From Geosiphon pyriformis (taxonomy: Eukaryota > Glomeromycota > Glomeromycetes > Archaeosporales > Geosiphonaceae): a stretch of 64,000 nt of DNA. A program made the position numbers and the translations under genes. The stretch is from contig JAAOMT010000563.1 in NCBI GenBank assembly GCA_016748015.1, positions 273,924 to 337,923 on the forward strand, read 5' to 3'. The notes under the pieces are model-generated. The model did no database searches, had not been told where the DNA came from, and worked only from the letters and a program-made list of their open reading frames with translations. Below are positions 34,129 to 44,567 of the stretch, in pieces. How positions within the stretch are numbered: position 1 is the stretch's first letter; the number at the start of each line of letters is the position of its first letter.

Positions 34129-34326
34129 TATCATATCATTATAATAAAAAAAGAGAAAAAAATTTCAAAATTTTATGTTTTATATAATTTTATATAATAT
34201 GTGATTTTGGATTTTTATTAACCAATTAAAATATTAAAATATTAAAATCTTATAATTTTTAATAATATATAATTTATTAGTCAATTAAAATATAAAAATA
34301 TAATCTAATTTATATATCAAATTATA
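34129..34326. other. AT-rich spacer
   Basis: About 200 bases, almost only A and T, between the tail of LINE A and the decayed minus-strand LINE 3' end at 34327. Probably eroded transposon DNA. No other signal. Confidence 0.4.
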
Positions 34327-34470
34327 ATTTTTATTATTATTATTGCTTAACGAGTATAGCTCAAAAGCTATCTAGTACTATACATTATACTAAATGATCT
34401 AAACTAGGTGCTAATTATGTGTTTTCTACATGTGACTAGTCACTTGGACTAATTAAGAACACTGTTATCG
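34327..34470 (-). mobile_element. Decayed LINE 3' end, minus strand
   Basis: The reverse complement carries GTCCAAGTGACTAGTCACAT and GTAGAAAACACATAAT, followed by AGTTTAGATCATTTAGTATA, a clear match to the 3' UTR of LINE A, and ends in a (TAA)n tail at 34327-34346. Only the last about 120 bases are recognisable; the rest of the copy was 5'-truncated or has eroded. Confidence 0.75.
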
Positions 34471-35884
34471 GAAGATTTTTATACTTTTCAATGCAAAAAT
34501 TACAATACATACAATAGAAATTAACATCAAAATCATGTGAAAAAGGTCTACATTATCACACTTAATCAACAAATCAACTGGCAATCTGAAAATAAATGAT
34601 CAGTAATCAATCCAATTACAACAAAAAAATATGGCACAATCCAACAGTTTAACTAAGTTGAATACAAAAAAATCTTGGCAAACTAAGAAACACCAATGGA
34701 AATGAATGATTGATGCATGTAATCAAATAACAACAGGTTTTGTTATGCTCCAAAATTCTCATACGCCCTTATTGGAACAATCTAACATTCCAGATCTGCG
34801 ATCAATAGTTAAAAATAGTTACTAAGAAATGTAATCAATTGATCTACTTCTGATTATGTTGATCATAATCACAATTAGTATCATTGATTTACAATCAATG
34901 TTCTAAATCCAGCCATCTAAAATCTGATCATCTAAATTACTAGCTCTTGGATAAATAACAGGTCAAGTAAGCTCATGATGAATTGATTAATTAAATGTAT
35001 ATAAATAATTGATGTATTTTAAATAGTTATAATATAGTATGTAGATTTGATGTAATTTAGCTATATATACAGCTCCTCTGTCAGCTCAGGAAAATATCAG
35101 TTCAATACTGAGCCAACTCTTTGCTATAGTTTTATAGTAAGCAGTTAGTCTTTTTTTCTATCCTTACACTCTTTTTTCTTTTTTCTATGCTCTAAATACT
35201 TGTCATTACAATCTCAAGTATGTCTTTTCATATTCCTTATCACTATTCGGAATTACATTGTTTATAATCTTTTACTTACTTGTTATCATTATTTCAAGTT
35301 GTTCTATTACTTCCGATCTTTCAAATTATGTGTTATCACTATTTCATATTAAGTCTTGTTTTACTGAACAAGTTGTTAAAATATTAAAATAAGTAATAAA
35401 GTATTATGTTATTAGAGAGTGGTCTCAACAATAAAAAGTTTAAGCAAAATCTATTTCAGTTATGTTTTACTTTTACAATCTTTTTATAATTCCTATAATT
35501 TTGTTTTCAAAGCAGGCATTTGAACACTACACCCTTTTGACAACTAATTGAAAGAATTCTGGTTATAATTTTATTAAGTAGTTTTGGTTTTTTCTTGTTG
35601 CTGATTGCACTTTTGATACATATAAAGAGATATGACTTCTCTTTTCCCTTTTTTAAATACTTAAGACTAGTTCTTATCCAAAAACAAATAATAATGACAA
35701 TACTTTTTTTTACTTTTAATGACCTTATCATGTACCTTTTTTGCTTTCCCATCTACTGAAACAGTCCATACACCCATAATATGCTATAGTCAGTAGCATA
35801 ATCATGGTAATGTGTGTTCCAGATGAAAATTATTGTCATTGCTAAGAAGTTACAAATCCGTAGCTTTCACCTGGTAACAACACA
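34471..35884. other. Non-coding region, possible solo LTR at about 34742-35372
   Basis: No gene seen. A stretch of about 630 bases from TGTTATGC (about 34742) to GAACA (about 35372) has LTR-like features: TGTT...AACA ends, a TATA motif (TATATATAC near 35062) followed by a mixed, then pyrimidine-rich part. I see no second copy and no target-site duplication, so this is tentative. A minus-strand frame at 35507-35752 is AT-driven and not called. Confidence 0.3.
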
Positions 35885-38016
35885 CTATATTAAAGTCTTA
35901 GAAGAAAACTTATCCAAAGAAGACATCTTTTGAACAATACTAAACAGAGTAACATTATTAAGAACCAACCCAACCAGCCATTCAGCTGTTTTTAAGAAAT
36001 CAGTTTTGATATGAACAGGCTCATAAGTCCAAAGAGATATCAAATTAAAAAATGTATCATTATTTACACCAATCAGATGTTCCAAATCACCAGACATATC
36101 AATATCTTCTATATAGTACTCTTTTTTCAAAGAGATTACCTCTCTTCCCAGCTTATTAACAGTTCTACTAAAGGAACTCATATGCACCAAAACTTTATTG
36201 ATCCTAAGACCAAAAACACTACTTGAAACCAAATTACCATTAATAAATTGTTTAAAAGTTGCAATCAAAGAGTCAATAGGCTTAACAATAGACTCAACTA
36301 AAGCAGAAAGCTTAGTTAAATCAAATTTCAAAGAAGACAATCAGGACAGCACCAAAAAATCACTAACAACAACTAGAAAAAAGGCAGGAGATAACAGAAG
36401 TAAAAATCTAGAGAAGCTTAAGAAAGCGGAAGTCTTGGCATAAGACTTAGGACCAACAAAGTGTAATGTGAACATCTTAGAAGGCTTGAGAGGAAAAGGT
36501 GGAGAAATCTTACAGTCTGCTGCCAAATGGCCCAACTTTTAATACTTAAAACAATGCTAACAACCAGAAGTTTTCCACCAAATATGGCACTTTTTTAGTG
36601 TACCAGTTTTGACAACAGCAGAATTCAAATTAGCTTGGAAACCAAATGTAATCAGAGCAAACTGGAAACAATGACCAGACTTAAAAAACCAAAGAATAAA
36701 ACATGTCTGACTACCAACTTGAGAAACCATATTACTAATTTCAAAAACTGTACATCCAGAAAGAAGATTGACTAACTTGGCCTTAAATCTATTATAAGAC
36801 AAAATAGTCTTATTTTAATTTACCAAAAGAAGGATTCTAACACTATTCTTGCCTACCAAGACTGACCAATAATTCAAAACAGACACAGCAAAATCCAACT
36901 TTTCAAAATAAACCACCACATACTGCCAAATGCCAGCAGACTTCAGTACAACATGAGTGATACTATCAAACACACTAAGAGCTGTCTTAATATTAGTAGC
37001 AGACACACCCAAGAGCACATTATGCAGCACAACAATAGCAGAAGAAGAATCAAACTCAGAAATCACCAAAAACTTGGCAATTTTAAGGGTGGCCAAATGT
37101 ACAGAGCTTGTAAGCTCAACCAAAAATGCAGCTTCCAAAGACACTTGAGAAGCAAACTCTACACAAAACAGCTTCACATTGTCTTTTAATACTAACTTTG
37201 CACCCAAGAAACCATGTATTGACTGAAAAACAGTCTTAACATAAGCCAATTTGATCTTAAAAGTAGCATCAGACACCAGAGTAGAGGCCACCCACCCAAC
37301 AAATCTTTGATGACTAGCAATAGTTTCCCAAGCACTACCAGCAGCAGCACCAGAAACCAGAGGAGGAGATGATTTAGTTTCTATCTGATCAGCCCAGTTC
37401 TTAAGAACAAGTGACCCAATAAGAGATAATTGCTTTGCTTTTAAAATTGACAATAATTTGCCAGAAGACACCACATTTAGCAATACAGCCAGTGGTTGAT
37501 CTTGGCCCATCTTGGATAATGTGTTGGATAATACTATGGAAATCTTATCTAAAATCTTGTTGGGAACCACAAAGGGATTTGGTGCAACAATAGTAGAGAC
37601 AAGCAACTGCTCCCACTTTTCTGAACTTTTGGTCTTTTTGACTATTTTTTTTGAAGAGGAGATGCCAGTAGCATCAGATGTTAAAACTATAGAAGGAAAT
37701 ACCAGCTTGTTAACTGGTCTATTATTAAATACTTTTGGGCTCTTAGTAGGGGTGGAGGCAACACTGGGACTAATTCAAGTGTGTTTTTTTAAGGGGATTT
37801 TGACTAGTGAAAAACCAGCCAAAGATAAGAAAATTGCTTCAGTAACTACCAAAGACAGCTTTTCACAATTACTAGGTAAAGAAAAGACTTCTAAAACGTT
37901 TTGTTTAGTTGCTTCTACAACAGAAAGAGCTCCTCTAATTGAAATTTTATTAGATATCTTAGGAAAAATATCAGGTACAGCTTATTTATTCTTTGCTCTG
38001 GTCGTGGTTATAAAAT
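35885..38016 (-). pseudogene. LINE ORF1-only element, copy 2, broken
   Basis: Minus-strand ORF1 of about 700 codons with several stops. It reads in order: Lys-rich N-terminus (37.6-38.0 kb), the conserved ENWADQ-like block (K-N-W-A-D-Q near 37400), RRM-like domain 1 (37606-36815 piece), RRM-like domain 2 (36802-36557), a zinc knuckle whose cysteines are partly lost (stop codons inside, ending KLGHLAADC near 36520), and a hydrophobic-heptad tail (36340-35885). The tail ends where copy 3 ends, and no endonuclease or RT follows. The sequence after the stop does not resemble the LINE 3' UTR, unlike copy 3. Confidence 0.78.
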
Positions 38017-39903
38017 TAAGGAGACAAAGAATTATTATTATTATAATTTTATAAGATTAATCTAAAATTAATAGAAAAATTATTAATTAAATTAATAAGT
38101 TATTTTTGCTTAATTAATTATTTTTGTTATTTTAAATATTAATTTTTTTTATATAATATAATTAATAAAAATATCAAAAAATATATATTATAAATAAAAC
38201 AACAGAAATAAATATAATTATTTGTAATTAAAAAACAATAAATAATATTTTAATATTATATTTTTTTTTTATTAGTTTTATGAATACAGTCTAATTATTA
38301 TTTAATATACAAAAACAAACTAAGTAATTTAATTTATTATAATATTCTAATACATAAAATAGATTTAAGTAATGATTTTTTTTTATAAATAGAAGAAATT
38401 TATTATTTTTTACAAGAAAAATATCTGTTTTTTTATATTATTTAAATAAACAACAGAAAATATTTTCATATTTTTTGATATTAAAAAAATATTAATATAT
38501 TTTGATATGATTTTTTAATTATTATTAAAACATAAATTCATTGGTATTTTTTTTATTATATTATAACTGTCTTTTCAAAGATAAGATCTTATTTTTAAAA
38601 AATACACAAAGTTTTTTTAATATAATAAAAGTTTTTTATTATAAGCTTTGAATCAATTATTTGGTTTTAAAAATTATAATAAAAACTATATTTATTAATT
38701 AGTAATATTATTTTAACAAATTTTTAAAAAAGTGTTATTATATTATACTTAATTAAATTAATTAAATATATATATTCTAATTAAAAAATATTTAAAATTA
38801 AATACATAAAATATTTTACAATATTTAAAAATATTTTTTATATAACAAAAATTTTTGTTTGGATTTTTATTAATTAAAAAATTCAGATGAATTTAATTTA
38901 ATAATTAGTTTTTAATATTTTATTAAAATAAGCTTATATTAACAAATTTAAGTTATTTATATGAATAACAGAACTTATACCAATTTTATATTGTAAATAA
39001 ATAAAAATTAATAGTTAATTATTATAAAAAATATTATTTGTATTACTTAAATTTACTAATAATTTTTTTATTAAAAGATTAACAAGTAAAGTTCAATTAT
39101 TATCTAGTATATAAACCCAAATACTAATAAATAAACTAATAAAATCAACTTTTATTATATATTAATTAAAAAATTATAATTTGATAGTATAATTGATCTT
39201 TAAAAACTTTGCATAATTTGAAAAAATTTTTCAACTGCAAAAATACAAAAAAAATTATGGTTTTGTATTTTTGTAAAATAATTATAAATTAAATAAAAAA
39301 TAAAATTGCAAATTATTTGATTTTTTTACTAAAACAAAACTATAGTATTTATTAGAATGTTTTTTTTTATGTTTTAATAAGTAAGATCCAAATATTATCT
39401 AATATAATATATCAAATTAAATAATTTAAACTAAATATAAATTATGTATTTTACTATATGTAACCAACTATTTAGACCAATCAAAACAATATTATGTATA
39501 TATATATATACAAAAACTATATCTTTAATACTTAAAAAGAACAAACACAAATTGTGTATATCAAAATTAACTTTAAAAGTCTTATCAATTTTAAGCAGTT
39601 TAATTATATTATTTAATAACACAGATAATAGACTAACAACAATCAAAGATAAAATTTTATTCTGTAAAATTAGATTGTTTTTTTTTATAAAAACTTAGTA
39701 TTTAAAATAAATAAGCCAAATATTGTTCTTATAAATCAATCTAAAACTATTATTATTTATAGAAAAAAAATACAAGAAAAAAATAGAAAAAACAGATCAT
39801 AAAATAGATTAATAAAAAAATAATACTTAATAAATAAGCATATTTTCAGAAAGTAGTATAGAAAAAAATTAAAAATATGTAGAATCTTATATAATATAAA
39901 TTA
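38017..39903 (-). mobile_element. AT-rich block of nested, decayed LINE 3' ends
   Basis: No coding frame. At least three minus-strand traces of the LINE 3' terminus can be recognised by the order 'tail, then TGAGTGAGGTTC-like, then TATCTAGTA-like': near 38275-38330, 39065-39115 and 39370-39490. The last one also keeps the GGTTACATATAGTAAAATAC part (reverse complement) that matches GGTTACATGTAGAAAGCACA of LINE A. All are strongly AT-shifted. Possibly a fourth lies near 39705-39740. The region appears to be layered old insertions in one orientation. Confidence 0.55.
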
Positions 39904-41625
39904 TCGGCAGATCTTTACTGGTTTTAGAAGCAAAATAATTTTTTCCTGTTGGGTCATCTGTTCTTGAGAACTGGGCTGATCAAATGGAAACTGAATCATC
40001 TCCTCCTCTAGTTTCTGGTACTACTTCTGGTGGTGCTTGGGAAACTATTACTAGTCATCAAAGATTTACTGGGTGGGTGGCCTCCACTCTGGTGCCTGGT
40101 GCTACTTTTAAGATCAAATTGGCTTATATTAAGACTGTTTTTCAGTCTGTGCATGGTTTTTTGGGTGCTAAATCTGTTTCAAAAGACAATATAAAGCTTT
40201 TCTGTATGAAGTTTGCTTCTCAACAGTTTTTGGAAGCTGCATTTCTGGTTGAGCTTACAAGCTCTGTTCATTTGACCACTCTCAAAATTGCCAAGTCTTT
40301 GGTGGTTTCTGAATCTGGTTCCTCTCCTGCTGCTGTTGCACTGCGTAATGTGCCTTTAGGTGTGTCTACTGCTGATGTTAAGTTGGCTCTCAATGTGTTT
40401 GGTAGTGTTACTGGTGTTGTGCTGAAGCCTGCTGGCATTTGGCAGTATGTGGTAGTTTATTTTGAAAAGTTGGACTCTGCTGTGTCTGTCTTGAAGCATT
40501 GGTCAGTCTTGGTGTGCAAGAATAGTATTAGGATCCTCTCTCTGGTGAATCAAAATGAGACTATTTTGTCTTATAATAAGTTTAAAGCCAAATTGATCAA
40601 CCTTCTCCCTGGCTGTACCACCTTTGAAATCAGTAATATGATTTCTCAAATTGGTGGTCAAACATGTTTCATCTCTTATTCTCCTAATTCTGGTTGTTGT
40701 TTCCAGTTTGCTTTGGTTATATTTGACTTTCAAAACAATTTGGATTCTGTTATAGTCAAGACTGGTACTTTAAGGAAATGCTGTATCTGATAAGAAACTC
40801 CTGGCTGCCAGCGCTGCTTTAGGTGTCAAGAAATGGGCCATCTGGCTGCAGATTGCAAGATTTTCTCACCTTCCACTTCCAAGATTTTCAAAGTTTTCAA
40901 GTCTTATTTTGTGGGTTCTGCTTCATATACCAAGACTGCTGCTCTTTCTGATCTTTTTGAGTTTCCTCTTTTAGTGGCTTCTTTGGCTGCTTCTGCTGCT
41001 AATCCTGCTGTTAGTTCTAAGTTGGACTCTTTGGAAAAGCAGATTTCAGATTTGGCTGCTCTGATTAAGTCTATTGTTGAGCCTGTTGGTTCTTTGGTTG
41101 TTTTAGTGTCTCGTCTTCTTAATGATAATGCTGCTAAGGCTGTTCAAGTCAAGAAAGATATCATTTCCATGAAGAGTGCTGCTAACAATTTTTCTAACCT
41201 CATGGTTGGAGTTTCCAAGAACATTGCTTGTCTTAGATCTGAGGTTGACTTTGGTAATATGGATTATGATGGTATGTTGGCTGCTAAGCCTTCCTTTTTA
41301 AGTGAGGACACTATTGAACATGTTATTGCTTTGTGACGAATGTCTGATGCTGAAACCAGGAGCAATATTGAGTCTACTAGATTGTTTTTTAGTGAGTTTA
41401 TTTTTGATTCTAGGAATCTGAATGATATCATTGAGAGAATTCATGGGTTGGAGTTATTCTCACCTACTTTTGATTCAGCATAGTGAGTCTTTGATTGGGC
41501 CAAATGTCTGATCATGTATAGAAAACACATGATTTACGCCTATAATATAATCCCTTTTGTGATATCATAGTTTTAGGTAGTATTTGGGTCTCACTCATTA
41601 AAATGTAATAAAAAAATAAATAAAT
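39904..41625 (+). mobile_element. LINE ORF1-only element, copy 3, with LINE-type 3' UTR
   Basis: A 5'-truncated copy that begins inside ORF1 (GRSLLVLEAK, at 39904) and runs to the ORF1 end at about 41482. It is followed by a 3' UTR of about 120 bases matching LINE A: ATGTATAGAAAACACATGAT and TCTCACTCATTAAAAT, then an A-rich tail. There is no APE or RT between ORF1 and the 3' UTR. 5' truncation plus an A-rich tail is the signature of target-primed reverse transcription, so this copy was probably mobilised by LINE machinery. Confidence 0.75.
39984..41482 (+). pseudogene. ORF1 of copy 3: two RRM-like domains, CCHC knuckle, coiled coil
   Basis: Open from 39984 to 40790. After a frame change near 40790 the CCHC knuckle follows (40815-40856: C-F-R-C-Q-E-M-G-H-L-A-A-D-C, spacing C-x2-C-x4-H-x4-C), and the frame stays open to 41336; after a TGA the homologous tail continues to about 41482. 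RRM-like domain 1 includes VALRNVPLGVSTADVK and WQYVVVYFEKLDSA; domain 2 starts FKAKLINLLPGC. The tail has heptads (LDSLEKQISDLAALIK). This is the best preserved member of the ORF1-only group. It would be an RNA-binding Gag-like protein. Confidence 0.75.
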
Positions 41626-42189
41626 TATGTATATATAATAAAAGTATTAGAAGCAAAAAAGACAAAACAAAAGTTAGAAATCAATAATTATCAAATATTT
41701 TTTTCTTCAAAAGATAGTTTTTTATAACTTAAAGTGGAATTATATTTATATTAATAAAATATCTATTATTATCTAATTTATGTAGTTATTATTTGATTAA
41801 AAAAATATTAATCACTTTTATATTATTAATAATTTATGTTAATAAAATCTGATATTTAATTATATTAGACCAATAGTTCTAGATTATAACTATTGACAGA
41901 ATACTAATTTTTTGTTTTTTTTTGTTTTTTTTTATTCTGTTTTTTTGTTGTTTACTAATTAATTAAAAAAATTAAGTGTTAAATAATTGATGTCAAGAAT
42001 AGCTTGGTAAAAGATCTATAAAACAATAATAAAAAACTTAAGAATAATTTACTAGAAAAACACAACTGTTAGATTAAACCAGTTATTACACTAAAAAAAA
42101 AATTCATAAAAAAAACCATCAATTGAATTTCTATTCATTATATAAAGAACTTAACCAAAATTTTTAAATTACAAAATTTTCAGAAATTA
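41626..42189. other. AT-rich spacer
   Basis: About 560 bases of AT-rich DNA with T-runs at 41900-41955. No coding frame and no match to the LINE or inverted-repeat families that I can see. Confidence 0.4.
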
Positions 42190-42669
42190 TTATTATTAAT
42201 AACTATTAAGCACTAAGTTATGAGTTTGTTATTTGTTTTAACACTCTAAATAATCATCTGTAATATTATACAAAAAATTAACAACTTTATAATCAGCAAC
42301 TTTATGGTTTTTAAAAACCAAAAAAGACTTATAAAACCAGTTTTTAAAAATAAACTTTTTATACAAAGCAAAATATATAGCAATATTTAATAAATACAAA
42401 GACAATAATTAAAATATACATAAAAAAAATCTGTATAAACTAGATAAAGCTTTTCAGATAACTACATAATTACTTAGCAGTTTATTGTAAACTTCAATAT
42501 TTATTTTATAAGAAATACATAATCTAAAAATTTAATTTTCTTATAATATAAATACAATATACTATAATAATATTTGTTATATAAATATTTGTAAACAATT
42601 ATTAATAATCTGTAATATAATGTTTTTATAAAATAAAAACAACATAATTATTGTAATTTTAAAAACTTC
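42190..42669 (-). pseudogene. Old minus-strand LINE, 3' half of a split copy (copy E)
   Basis: On the minus strand, about 42560-42500 reads Y-L-Y-Y-K-K-I-K-F-L-D-Y-V-F, aligning with C-L-Y-C-G-N-V-E-I-S-D-H-V-F of LINE A, and about 42400-42235 reads ALYKKFIFKNWFYKSFLVFK, aligning with ALYKSFVFNNWYRESVSVFK. Cys to Tyr, His to Tyr and Glu to Lys replacements are all transitions. The part immediately upstream (RNase H end) lies on the far side of LINE B at 49.4-50.0 kb, so LINE B inserted into this older element. Confidence 0.7.
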
Positions 42670-42761
42670 TTTCTTTTTTTCATCCAAAATTCCCAAAAAA
42701 GTCAAAAAGTTTTTTTTGAGAAAAGTTTTTTACAATTTAATACAATAAATTTAAACCATTT

Positions 42762-44567
42762 TTGCTTGATTACGAGGCCATTGTTGGTCCTAGTATTGCC
42801 ATTCTGAATAAATCTATTATGGAGTCTGGTTCTAATGTTGGTGTCAAACTTGTGGAGTTCAAGAAGAAGAGGAGAAGTGGTGCTTTAGAAGATAGTGTTG
42901 GTAATAGAAAGATTGTTGCTATAGTACCAAGTGGTTATCTCTAAGGATCTGAGACTGACATGGAGGAAAAATTTTTGGTTAAAGAGACCAGCTTTGATTA
43001 TGGAGAAGGTAGTGCTTTCACTGGTAGAAACTCAGAACAAACTCCTAAAAGTTTGAAAATTCAGACCAAAAGAGCACTGGGTAAATTACTGGGGAAAATT
43101 GACTTCTTGAGCAATAATGATAATAACATTTTCTTGGACAAATCTGTGATTCTCTCTTCCCCTTTAAAGAACTTAGTCAATGTTTCTGTTCATAAATCTT
43201 TTGCTTTGGATATTGGGCTGAACAAGGTAATAAGAAATTTTTCTCAAAAAAAGTGCATAGTGGTTAAGAAATTGTTTTCAGGAATCAATGGTTTTGGGGG
43301 GGGTGTTTACTCTCTTAAAATTTGCTAAGATAATTAGAGCAATGTTTACTTTCAAATCAAGTTTGATGAAAGTTATTAATAAGGCTACAAGTGCAAAAAT
43401 CGTGGTAAACACTGATCTCAAAAAATCTGTTGGGTGGTCAAATTAAGCTGTGGTTATAAAAAAAATTCCAATTGGGACATCAGCTAAAGCTGTGCGTGCT
43501 GTACTATCTGAGTATAGAATAATTAAGACGATCAAGATGCAATTAGTTGGGCTATAGCAGAAGGCTGTAGTAGAATTCAAGCAATCAGATCACACTGATT
43601 GGTCACAGTAAGGTGGTCTATCTTAATCAGAAAAAATGTGGTGTGTGTTGCTAGGGTGGATTTAGATAAAGAAACATGGATTACAAGAGATTAGCACAGA
43701 GTGCTGCTCTATATACTACTAATGAAAACAAATACTCATGACATCTGGGACTTTGTTGGATTTGTGAGTGAGAAAAAATGTGTTATCAATCGTCATTCTG
43801 TTATGTATGCTCAGACTAGGTGTGCTGTCATCTGTTTTGATTCTGTTGAGTCACTGGATGTTGTTATGAGAACCACACCAGTGCTAAAGGGTGCCAATCT
43901 GCACTGGTCTTGTCTGGTTTTTGCTGGGTGCACCAAGTATAAAAAATCAGGTTATATGTCATTGGACTGTGCTGCTAGTAAGAAAGTTCCTTCTGGTGTA
44001 CTATTGTGTAAAGTGCTTTTGGACATGGATAAAAGCAGGCTGGCTGCAATCTATGCTAAATGTTTGGCTTCAGTTGCTCATCTTGTTTCTTTTAGTGGCC
44101 TCTCTTAGGCAAAAATTGCTGGTGGGTTTTTTTCTCCCTTTCTTTCTAGTTATAGTGTTTTAGTAAAAAGTGGCTCCTTTTTGAAAATAAAGCCATCCCT
44201 ACTGATTACAATGGAGATCAATGATAGGTTTGCCACTCTTGAGTATAGTTTTGCCAGTCTTGCAGAGCAAGTTAGTAAGCTGGCTAAGAAGTTGAATACA
44301 CTTGGGCCAATGGTTTTTCAGCCTAGTCCTGGAAGTCAGCTGTTAGTGACCTTTTTATCACAGGATCATAGAGCAGATATAATAATAAGTAAGGATTTAG
44401 GTGCATCTATTAGTAATAAGACTGTTGTGAAAGTGGTGTTTTTTGATGTGTCTTTGGTGTCCAAGCTGGAAGACAATATGAGATGTCTGATGGAAATACT
44501 ATTAAGCCTTTTGGCCAAAGTAGATAGTCTTGGTGCAAATTTGGTTCCCCAACTCATTTCCCAATGA
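42762..44567 (+). pseudogene. LINE B ORF1, broken
   Basis: Several open pieces: 42762-42944, 42960-43328, 43701-44108 and 44181-44567. The N-terminal half (MLDYEAIVGPSIAI..., KRRSGALEDS) does not resemble LINE A or C. The RRM-like part (about 43440-43620) is badly eroded. The knuckle region (near 43925) reads CTKYKKSGYMSLDC, with Cys to Tyr and His to Tyr changes compared with C-x2-C-x4-H-x4-C. The tail keeps the hydrophobic heptads (LEYSFASLAEQVSKLAKKL). Confidence 0.7.

Noticed and set aside
34742-35372. Firm call of a solo LTR
   Set aside because: The ends look LTR-like but no target-site duplication or second copy is visible, so it is listed only as a possibility.
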